Assembly: GCA_942486035.1 (NCBI GenBank)
Contig: CALNXK010000022.1
Location: 1,432,001 to 1,496,000, forward strand
Length of the DNA stretch: 64,000 nucleotides
Reading direction: 5' to 3'
Origin: Porites lobata
Taxonomy: Eukaryota > Cnidaria > Anthozoa > Scleractinia > Poritidae
Shown here: positions 1 through 9,700 of the stretch, piece by piece
How the letters are laid out: each line of letters starts with the position of its first letter
How positions within the stretch are numbered: the first letter of the stretch is position 1
Translations under genes and position numbers: made by a program
The notes under the pieces: model-generated
The model's database searches: none
What the model was told of the DNA's origin: nothing
The model's input: the letters and a program-made list of their open reading frames with translations, nothing else

Positions 1-434
1 TATTATTTTTTCTGGTATCTTTCTTCCGTGGTTTTAAGTATTAATAAATCTTCAATAAACGACTTTTTCAGGCAACTTTTATCGTAAAGAATCTATTATT
101 GCGAATTTTTATCATCGCCGTATGAACGCCAATGTCAGAAATATTTTTTTTATAAATGTCTGTAAAGTTTACTTTGTGAACATTGAACTGTAGACCACTT
201 GGTCCTAACTTTCTTAACACTAACTTCATAAAGAGGTTACGAATGCCAATAAAGTAAGAAAAAAAAAGAAGACTAAGTTTGTTCCGGGCAGTAAGTCCCT
301 CTTCAAAGAGGGGCAGGTAAACTTCCGGTGGACTATCTTTCCTTCATTTTTCCTTGATGCTCACCCTCTTCCTTTGAGAGGGGAATGGGAACGAGGCCGT
401 TTGTGCTAATCACATTGGAACCTCCACGTGTTAT

Positions 435-570
435 AGTCAAAGCAATATAGTTGGAACCTCTTGCAAACGACTGCAGCCTCTTTTGTAGTGACAGTGTGGC
501 AGTTATCACATCTGCGAACTTCCCGTAGGGACCACTTGACACATGGTCTGAACCCCTACAGTTACAGACC
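435..570 (+). repeat. Dispersed direct repeat, copy 1
   Basis: This segment is repeated at 1432-1558 with scattered substitutions and small indels. Both copies run from 'agtcaaagca' through a block containing 'gtgtggcagttatca' and 'gacacatggtctgaacccc' to 'acagacc'. It looks like an old local duplication rather than an autonomous element. Copy 1 is interrupted or bounded on its right by a palindromic MITE. The preceding 434 bases show nothing I can assign. Confidence 0.6.
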
Positions 571-720
571 TGGCCCCAGTTGCTCAAACGTTGGATAGCG
601 CTATCCACCGGATAAATCACTATCCAGCGGATAAGTATTAGGGAAACCAATTACGCTATCCGCTGGATAGTGATTTATCCGGTGGATAGCGCTATCCAAC
701 GTTTGAACAACTGGGGCCAG
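570..720. mobile_element. Palindromic MITE, about 150 bp
   Basis: Two long inverted arms meet around 'aagtattagggaaaccaatta'. The outer ends are 'ctggccccagttg' and 'caactggggccag', and both arms contain 'ggatagcgctatccaccgg' or its complement. The structure can fold into one long hairpin. It carries no coding capacity and resembles a high-copy coral foldback element. I could not define a target-site duplication. Confidence 0.75.
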
Positions 721-905
721 CTTTAAACTTTAAGATCAAAATTTGAATTCTCATTTGTTGCCCCTAGTAATTTCCTACAGATGTAGTGGGGAGAAGTTGA
801 TAAAATATCCAGCAAATTCATCATGTGTGATTATGCTTGTAATTCTCATGACCACTCTGTTTTACAAAGTATTGGTATTACAGGGAGAAATTTGATGCTG
901 ATCAC

Positions 906-1039
906 TCTTAGGGCTAGCCTCCCACGCAGGCGTTTTTAGGGGAGCTCGTATTTCTTCCCTCCCCACAAACGGCGTTTGTGGGGAGGGAAGAAATACGAGC
1001 TCTCCTAAAAACGCCTGCGTGGGAGGCTATCTTAGGGCT
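906..1039. mobile_element. Near-perfect palindromic MITE with 10-bp target duplication
   Basis: The core at 916-1029 is a hairpin whose arms start 'agcctcccacgcaggcg' and end 'cgcctgcgtgggaggct', meeting at 'acaaacggcgtttgt'. The 10-base sequence 'tcttagggct' flanks it exactly on both sides (906-915 and 1030-1039). A 9-10 bp duplication is typical of Mutator-like (MULE) transposition, so this is probably a MULE-derived MITE. The arms are almost identical, which suggests a fairly recent insertion. Confidence 0.75.
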
Positions 1040-1109
1040 TGAAGGGTTAAAATTTACATACTTTTTGCCTTGTCCAAATCTTAGCTTAACGTCACAATTA
1101 CCGAAGAAT

Positions 1110-1434
1110 TAAATGGCAAATAATCTAAGGTCATTTTTGCGTTGTTTTCGAGTTACCGGAGTGTTTTGTTTTGATAGACAGGCACGCATTAGGAAAAATC
1201 GAGTCACCATGGCAACGCAAAATGAAACATTTGTTTTACATTTTAGTCCATCAAATTCCCAGATTTCCTTTTCAAGGCTTGATTTTTAACGCTGCAAAGT
1301 TGATTCTGCACCTGCACTAGTTTCGGCAGTTTACTTTTACAGAAGCTTATTACCCTGACTTTTAACACCTGTTGTTTTTCAAGGATGCTTCCTCTCTTCG
1401 AAAGCATTCAACAGTATTACCCCGACAACGCAGT
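1110..1434 (+). pseudogene. Degenerate duplicate of the intron 1/exon 2 start of the Tae4-Hint gene
   Basis: Bases 1110-1320 match 3250-3450 closely, for example 'ttttcgagttaccggag' in both. Bases 1325-1434 match 3735-3833, which includes the acceptor and first codons of the amidase exon. The relic reads Met-Leu-Pro-Leu-Phe-Glu as in the gene, diverges after about 17 codons and reaches a stop at once. The intervening 300 bp of the parental intron is absent. It is a broken partial copy with no evidence of expression. Confidence 0.7.
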
Positions 1435-1558
1435 CAAAGCACTATAGTTGGAAACGACTCCAGCCTCTTTTGGAGAGACAGTGTGGCAGTTATCATTGCT
1501 GCGAACCTCCCGTAGGGACCACTTGACACATGGTCTGAACCCCTACTGTTACAGACCC

Positions 1559-2309
1559 GCTTCGGTCGAACTCGTAAATTACCACTTTGCGTAAACTACC
1601 CAAAAAAACTTGGTATTTTAGGTGGCACTTAGGGAGTTTCGACTGTATTCCTGTTCCTTAGAAATGCCTCCAATATTAGCCCCAGCCGGTAGTTTGTGTG
1701 ACAAAGTGGAATATTTTGATGCCATCTGGTACTTTGCCAAAGTTTTAATGAAGCTGATATAAGTGATATTGGATATTTGCTAAAGAAAACTTGGCTTGAC
1801 GCACGGTTGAAAAATAAGTCATACTTAGGCTTACATTTTAAGCTTTATTCAAATGAAATAGTGGCCAATTCAGATTTTAATTTTAAGAGTGTTTCCCTGC
1901 TTAATTTTCCTAAATACGCTTTTTTTTTAGATGCTGTAGCTTTTAACAATGGGACTGGAACTTGTTCTAGCGTTCACCCATAAGGACTAACAACTTTTTT
2001 ATGGTGTTGAATACTTTCTTACTTGGACAAAATTCACATTTACCTTTGCCAAAAATCCTCCTCAAACAAAAATCATGAATGTCTTGATACTGAATAAAGC
2101 CACCCGTAAAGTAGATTGATGGGAACTTGCGCGAAAACAAATTACCTGTCCTAAATAATTGATGAATTTACACTCTTTACACGCCTTTTAGTGCCATTTG
2201 CAATTAGAGGGACGCAATGTTTGGCACGTTTGAGGAAGACTTTAGACTGCAGGGCCTGTAGGCAGTTCCTTGAATCGGCCCATCTCCCAGTTCTGCCAAA
2301 CACTTAAAA
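1559..2309. other. Region upstream of the Tae4-Hint gene
   Basis: No recognisable gene or repeat is seen. A 68-codon frame at 1777-1983 has AT-rich composition and no family signature. The promoter of the gene that starts at 2310 should lie here, but I see no clear TATA box. Confidence 0.35.
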
Positions 2310-5300
2310 ATGAAGTCTCTGGTAGTAATTCTGATTGTAGCCTACATCCCGGTGGTTTTCGCTAGTGAGTATGATCGCCTTGTAGTGTTCTACTTGTTCA
2401 CATTACTGTGATCTTTGTTTTTCGTTCCGTGTTGATCTTCTTAAGCAGGTTTTGTCGACGCAATGAGGCTAACGCTTCCTACTTCTCTTCTTTGTAAACA
2501 ACGCCCCATTAGAGGACCCAGAAATCGTGTAATCCTACCATACTTTAATAGGATTATCAGTATTTTTGTCCTGTGGAACATGACACAGTGGTCAGAAAAC
2601 CAGAAACTCTTCGCAGGGCTAGGGTGGTCGATAGCTCTTTTTCAGAAATTTAAAAAGTGATGTTTGGAGCTGGGTGTTTCGGAGTGTTGGGTTTCCAAAA
2701 CATGGACGGGCCTCTGTACAGTTGAATAGTACAGGACCTTAGTATAACACTGCTTGGAACTCCTTTCCAAGAAGTCATGTCATTTTTTCCGTTTAACTAA
2801 TATGAGTGAGACATATCTTAAAGCAATTTATTCAGTTTATTAGTTTTAATGCTCAAACTACCCAATTTTCTAACTTATTCCTCCCAGTTTACTATTGGAA
2901 GACACGATTCTAGCCAATTCTTTACCGCTTATATTCATGTTAACCCCTTTCGCAATGTAAACCAACAAACCGGAATCTTACAAGGCTGTTTCTTGTCAAT
3001 GAAGGACATCAAGCAAGCCGCCGCCCTGAAAAAACGACAATAAACGCCACCTAACCGGGGACTTGGCATTCAGTAGCATGCTACGGCGGCTTTGTAGTTA
3101 AAACTGATATTGATACTTAAAGATACCAGTAGAAAACAGCTTTTTAAAAATGGAGTACTTTGCTTTCTCGAAACCAGAAGATCGCACCTGGTAAGATAGC
3201 CAACCATATGTACTTTGGTAAGGCTAAACAGTTGACTCAAATTATGTGGCCAAAATTCTAAGATCATTTTTGCCTTGTTTTCGAGTTACCGGAGAGTTTT
3301 GTTCTGATAGACGGACGCGGCTGAGGAAAAATCGGGTCGCCATGGCAATGCAAAATGAAACTTATTTGTTTTACATTTCAGTCCATCCAATTCCCAGATT
3401 TCCTCTTCCAGGCTCAACCCTTGACGCTGCAAAATTGAGTCTGCAACTTATTACATGCCGTAAATAAAAAAAATTTCGACTCTCTTCTGTTGTCATGGAC
3501 CCTCACCCTATAACTGGGTGGATGGAAATCGTTTAAAAAAGAAACTTGACGAAAGCAAATATTTGTTCTTCCTAAAGGCTTGGCCTTAAAGACTAACCAG
3601 CATACTTTAAAATATGTTTGACGGATAGAAGTAAGCTAATTGAGAGTTCGTCACGCACTAAATTTAGTGCCCACTGAGGAATCAAATTATCATCGACAGA
3701 TGGTAAGCGCTAGATGTTGCGGGCAAGACACTGCACCAGTTTCGGTAGTTTACTTTAATAATTTAACACTTTTTTTTCAGGGATGCTTCCTCTCTTCGAA
3801 AATCTTCAACGGTATTACCCCGGCAACGTAGATTATGGAGGAGCGTACAGTGACTATGACGTGTTCAAGGCGGTCAATCTCTCCTCTCGCACCCACAACA
3901 ATGACTCCTGTATACTGCGCATGAGCGTGGCACTTAACTTGAACCCAGGTCACCAAGTGCTAAAAAAGTACAACGGAAGTGCAAAGGGCAGTGGTGGCAT
4001 ATATTACTTCTATGACAGAAACGCGTTCTTGAACTACCTTGATTTGATGTATGGATATCCCCTGTGGTCGAATACTACCGAAGCGTTTAGGTATCAACAG
4101 GGAATAATGTTTGTTAATGTCACTGGTGAAGAGAAGTCGAACGATGTTTGTAGCGTTCTGCTATGGAATGGCATGAGTTTTCATCAAGGGAAAGGCCTTC
4201 TGCATCACTATCGTATTGATAAGGTGTATTTGTGGCCTGCTCAGACAGGTAAGCCCGTCTTGGAACAACTGTCTTTTGTTGCTTTACTCAACGTTTATGG
4301 AAGTAAGATCGAGTCGCTATGTAATTCTGCCTTGTACTTAGGTGTCCCTGCAACTATTAACAAATAGAGTACTTTATAAAACAGCCAAATGTTAAGTGGT
4401 ATCAGCCTATTTGTGTTCTTTCCAGGTGGTTGTAAAATCGATGTAAATGTGAAGCAGAGTACATGTTTTCCATCCTCTTCTAAAGTTGAGCTCAAATCTG
4501 GAAAAAAGATTGCTATGAATGAGATTGCAATTGGTGACTTGGTGAAAACTTACTCTAAGGATGGGGAGGTCCTGTTTAGTCCTGTAGTTACGTTTCTGGA
4601 TCAAATGCCGAACTATAGAGGTAACGTACACAAATCGTAGTCTTATCTTTGAGTTTTTAGAATTGCTTATCAACCCCGGCTTTTCCAATTTGTGTTGATT
4701 TGTTTTCATTTATCAGAAAGGCATACGTTCTGTTCATTTACTCGGTACGTACGAGAATTGGGAAATGACCTTATTTACAATCCGCAGAAATGGCGTTAAC
4801 TTTCCATTGTTTGGGCGGCATGACTAGAAATGAATACTTTGTAAGTTATAGACGCAGATGTTCTTTTCAAAGCTCCTCTAAGCCACAACCGTTCGCTTCT
4901 TTTACTCACCTACCTTGCCTATGCTTTTGTAGGAGATTTCTACACAATCACGACCATCTTCAATGTTCAAGTAACCCTCAGCGAAGCTCACCTTCTTTTT
5001 ACTACCTGTCCCTTGTCGGATGGGCGGCTCACGAATCACTCCACTCATGCGTCCAGAGTCAGACCCGGTGACTACATTCTGGTTAATACTCGATGGGGAC
5101 TCATTCCCATGATGGTAGAGTCTGTTTCGGTAGCTGAAAGAAAGGGGGCTTTTGCGCCTGTTACCCAAGAAGGGACCATGGTTGTGGACGGCATTTGGGT
5201 GTCTTGTTATGCTGATATCGCTGATCATAACTTGGCCGATTCTTTAATGACACCTTTGAAGAGGTTTTACAGCTTGGCCCCTCATGTGCTAGGTACAGGA

Positions 5301-5462
5301 GGCAAGTACGTACACGGTTACTTGAAAGACAGTCTTCGTCATGTTGGTGTTAAGATCTTCGGAAAAGAGAAGTTCTATCACCAGGGCCCAAAGGAGAGAG
5401 TTTTGAGTGGGAAAGAGACATCCTTGGAGTCTCTCTTTATCAGGAAAGACAGAAATAAGTGA
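2310..5462 (+). CDS. Secreted Tae4-like amidase domain fused to a Hint domain
   Basis: Model: exons 2310-2364, 3781-4248, 4426-4620 and 4933-5462, all GT..AG, all introns phase 1, giving 415 aa. Exon 1 encodes an 18-residue signal peptide ending VVFA. Residues about 28-172 look like T6SS amidase effector 4: 'DSCILRMSVALN' holds the nucleophile-type Cys62, 'LLWNG' is at 145-149 and 'VYLWP' at 167-171. Tae4 enzymes cut peptidoglycan stem peptides, and animal homologues (Dae) are known as transferred antibacterial genes. The position where Tae4 has its catalytic His (just before the LWNG block) reads Ser143, so activity is doubtful. Residues 188-335 form a complete Hint domain: Cys188 in 'CFPSSSKVEL', 'LSEAHLLF' (SxxH, where TxxH is usual) and 'VVDGIWVSCYA'. 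An 80-residue basic tail follows. Hint suggests self-cleavage or lipid-type processing. Splice frames agree throughout; the family calls are from memory. Confidence 0.82.
2365..3780 (+). other. Intron 1 of the Tae4-Hint gene
   Basis: Donor 'agtgagt' follows the signal peptide codons, and acceptor 'ttttttttcag' precedes the amidase exon. The intron contains the parental copy (3250-3780) of the segment duplicated at 1110-1434. Short open frames at 2463, 2849 and 3246 lie inside it and show no family features. Confidence 0.6.
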
Positions 5463-5883
5463 TTTGTTTTAAAGCCAACTATAGGAGGGGAGGAAAATCC
5501 TCATACTAAGTTAACTTTCATGCCGGGTAGCGTACGACTCCGGCTTAGTTTCTGACACAGCATTGGTCTTTTTTAATTTTTTCTTTTTATATGTATATAT
5601 ACGTTGTTTAACTCTTGTTCAGAAAATAACAAAAATTGAGGAACAGGAAGTTTAAATAGAGAGAAACAAACTCATAAACCTTAGTGATCAATCATGTTTT
5701 TTATTTGCCTTGTAAGAAATTATTTCAGCGTAATCAAGTGACGTTTCAGTATGACATCATTTGTTTGACTACGACTGAGAATTTATTTCCTTTCTTGTTG
5801 AAATTTAGAAATCTCAGTGATGTTGAAATATCAAACACTCTAATTTGAAAAATAGATATGTATTCAGTACTCTAACAAGCAGA

Positions 5884-5889
5884 AATAAA
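5884..5889 (+). terminator. Candidate polyadenylation signal, Tae4-Hint gene
   Basis: An AATAAA hexamer lies 422 bases after the stop codon at 5462, in AT-rich sequence with no other strong hexamer before it. Cleavage would fall near 5905. Confidence 0.5.
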
Positions 5890-5977
5890 TAAAAAACCAA
5901 TAGACCATTTCTGAGTTGCCCGAGGCATCTGTCTCGACGCGAGGCTTAGTACGAAGCCATTGAAATGAAAATGAACT

Positions 5978-5983
5978 TTATTC
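5978..5983 (-). terminator. Candidate polyadenylation signal for the 13-kb synaptotagmin-like gene
   Basis: TTTATT on the + strand is AATAAA on the - strand, about 760 bases beyond that gene's stop codon (6741-6743). It lies within 100 bases of the opposing signal at 5884, so the two genes converge tail to tail. Confidence 0.4.
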
Positions 5984-6065
5984 TCACGCAAATAAAACTC
6001 TTTTTCACAAGAAAGGTTTGTGCTCAGTCTTGTTTTAAAAGTGAGAGTTTTACGAATTTGGAAAT

Positions 6066-6555
6066 TTGTGACTAGAATGGATACCTCAAAATCAGGTTGG
6101 ACACCTTATGTTTCAGTACACAACACTATATTCTACACCACGCTATACTATATTTAGGCGAATTTGCTGGGCACGAGAACTTTTAGAAAAGTGGGGAAAT
6201 TATAGTAAGAGACAGTTGTGCGAGGAAAATAGTTGAATACAGGGTTTAGCACCGAAGTACAGTGATTAGGGTGAAGCACTGTTTTAAAAACAGTTAGCTT
6301 TGAATGATGTAATGATCAACGCCATGTAAAGTATGTTAAAATTAACCGGTCTCGACAGTTAGCCCTTCATGGTGTAGTGGATACGGATATGGATTATATA
6401 TACATCAAATAAAACGGGTTCAAGTCCAACACACTTCCTACTGTTTTCTTTTGTTTTCTTTCTTCTCTTATTTACTACTTTAAGTTATAAGACTCCTATC
6501 ATGTATTTTGAGTGAAGATGACAATCTGACTTTGGGGTATCCATTCTAGTCACAA
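6066..6555. mobile_element. 490-bp non-autonomous TIR element
   Basis: The ends are inverted repeats that agree at about 31 of 34 positions: 'ttgtgactagaatggatacc' on the left and its complement ending at 6555. No open frame of note lies inside. It sits in the inferred 3' UTR of the - strand C2 gene. A tRNA-like stretch inside (6363-6440) has A-box and B-box-like motifs but does not fold as a tRNA. Confidence 0.7.
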
Positions 6556-6740
6556 CCATTTAGAAATAGCCTATTGCAACGTGCAGTGGGAAGCATTCTT
6601 CTACGCTTAGAACAGACTGTAAATATTCCTTAGCTTTGTACACTCTTGTTCAGTGTTATTGGACAGAGTTACTTTTTTTTGCTTCTAAGGGGATCAAGAT
6701 AACTCTACTATGGAAGTGGCACGAAACGCTGAAAAACAAT

Positions 6741-9700
6741 TCATTCAATAAAATATTCTTGAATAGCATGCCACTGCTCTATCTCGAGATGCGGTTTTTC
6801 CAGGACTTGTTCCCAGTGTCTATACTCGCTCTCCACATTAACACAATACCCAAGATGCACCGTGCCCAGATTAACTTCACGCACTTTCGTGCGGTGCTTC
6901 ACTTTGAATATTAGTGTGACCTGAGGCAGTTTGTCTGTATGCATGTCAAACACAAAAACGTCTCCAAAATTCGGCGCCCGTGTGTTGTGCGCAACTTTGG
7001 TTGTTCGACTGCCCAGCTTTTTGCCACAGAAGGTTACATCAAGTTTAACAAATGGATCTGCAAGGAGGAACGATCGACATTAGATAGCTGCATTATTTCA
7101 ATTTCCCGGAAGGGGCACTATAGGGGCGGATCCACGATTTTTTTTAGGAGGGGCTGCACTCGTCTCTTGCTCTACTTCAACACCAATAAACCACATAGTT
7201 CAGATTTTTTTGGCAGAATACCAGTTGTATTAGAAAACCGCTGGTCATCTCAGGGGGGAGGGGGGTGCGCACCCCCTGCACCCTCCCCCTAGATCCGCCC
7301 TTGCACTAGCTGGCACTCAAGGGAACTTTCGGTAGTGTTGGTCCGAAATGTTGAAATCGTGATCCTGATTAAGACAAAAATCGTTCATGTCGCTACCTTG
7401 TTAAAGACAAGAGACCTTATCTCTTTTCTTTGATTCTGATCTCGTTTCACGAACAGAATCAAGTAATTTTTTAAACCAATATAATGGTATTAGATTTTAT
7501 GGAAACAAATTGTTGGCACCACATGCACATGAAGACGGCCCATCGCCAACCCTAATACTCTTTTAAAGGCTTCCGGTCCAAGAGGACACCCTGTTCAAGA
7601 CGCTATATATAGTGAAATGCATACCCTGTTTAAGACTCAAGACCTTGAAAACCATACCCTGTTAAGCGGCACATACCCGCATAGGCCAAATGAGGGAGTG
7701 GCCTCCCGGGTTCAATTTTACCTCTACAGACGGACTTATTGGCCATCTTCTCAACTAGAAGGGAACTGGTACTACAAAGTAATCGTTTGTATAGACAGCA
7801 AATTATGTGGCCAGGAGCAAGCCACCTGCTGAATATGCTCTCAAGGTTATTCTGACAGAATGTATTAGGGCTTTTAGGAATTCTGGTGCTTGAGGGTCAT
7901 AAGACAAGCTGCATTTCTGAAATTATTTTGCAGTTTGGAACACAACACTTGCTGTGCGTCGTGTTTGTTGGCCTTCAAAATATCCCAAGAAGCTTTGTGT
8001 TCGCACGTCGTACCCAGTTTTTCACTCGTTTAGAACATGACGAATCAAGTAAAAATCAATTCAAGAAAGGGATTCAGACAGTTCTTAAGTATATACAGAG
8101 GATTGAAACGCGGTCTCTTTCTGATACCAAAGATCAGTACCAAACTTTATTCAGTTACCTTCTTAGTCATTTTTAAGAGGTACTTACTAAGCCGTCCGGT
8201 TGTTAACGGTTGTAGCGACCTTGCGCAATTGATTTTCACAGTAAGTTTTTGGTCAGTTGGGTTGTGGCACAGGGAAATCAACAAGTCACCGAGTCCTGCG
8301 GACGTATCCGGAAGATCATCCTACAAAGAAAGTAACAAATCAGCCACAATTTTTTTTATTGTCTATACTCCTAGACATGATCATGAAAAGCGACATTAGA
8401 GACCTTTAGCTTCAAGGACGACAACGACTACGAGTACGACATTTGACTTCCAAGTTTTTTCGCGTATTCTCAAAATATAGACTCCTCGGAAAGCTTCATT
8501 TTACCATTTTTCACTAGAAAAGTTAGCACTGTTGCCTTTAGTGAAGGAGGTTACACCCTCTCTTGATCGCAAAATGATAAAACTTCTAACATTTGTTAAC
8601 TTGTTTCCGCTACTTCGACATTCTTGCTAAATCTCGTAGCAGAGTGACGATGGCTACTACGTTTTCCCGCCAAAATGACGCTGGTTCACGCGCGAGCGCT
8701 ACTTAGTACTGAAAAAATCTCGTACTCGTAGTCGTACTCGTCTTAGAATCTGAAGGTCTCTATTATAGTAATAGCGTCTGGAAAGGCGGAGAGTCCTGAG
8801 TCCTCATTCCCGCTTCTTTTTCACGAGAATCCCGTGTCCCGAACTTCTTACATCGCTATCCTGAATATCATTTTCTTTCCCAATCCGCATCCTTCCCCAA
8901 TTTTTGGCGGATACCGCCTCCGGGGTAGTAGTCAAATCCCGTAAATTAGCGAACAATTCTTGCAAAGACCACTTGGACAAACAGCAGCGACATATGGGAA
9001 AGCCGGATCTTGTCGTAGATCAGGATCAGCAGTATACGATAACACTTAAAATTGAAGGCAAGGCTGATTAGACAGCTAAGGGTTACAAATTTATTACTTG
9101 CCCTATATTTCGAATAGACAGAACTAGTTTTCATCAGGGGCTAGAAAAGCTAATCCCGTATCCCGTCAACGTAATCCCGAATTCCACACTGATTTTAATT
9201 TGGTCAATTCAGAGAATACCCCTCCAGACCCTGTATTCATAGCTAGTAATTCACTGGAAGCACGAGTCGGAGAAAAGTGGTTTTGCTACAAAGTTTTGAA
9301 TATTTTATGGCATTTAGTTAGTACAGGCAAGAAATCTGATGCTCAAAAGTTTAGGGGATAGCCGTGGGAAAAGAGGCAGTAATTCCGCTTATTCCTCGCG
9401 AGTTTTTAAACCCGTCCCATCATTAACAATGGCTCTTTCCTTTATTTTTAAGAGAGGAATCACACTAATCCTGAGTGTCGTCAGACGCATAAAGGAATAG
9501 TCAAGAAGTACAGAATTTTTAAATCGCTTTTAAGGTCGTACAAAGGCCTGACAGCCATGTTTCCACGCGTATGCTGGTGAGTCTCCTAGCTGGGGACGCA
9601 TGGCTGCCATTGCCAGATGCAAAATCAGGATAATATCAGTTTCAGGCCCAATGACCAATCAAACCATTCTCGTCAGATTCCCAGGGCACAAAGCTTTTGA

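Noticed and set aside
6363..6440. tRNA-like sequence with 'tggtgtagtgg' and 'gggttcaagtcc'
   Set aside because: The acceptor and T stems do not pair, so it is not a working tRNA. It lies inside a TIR element and may be a degraded tRNA-derived fragment.
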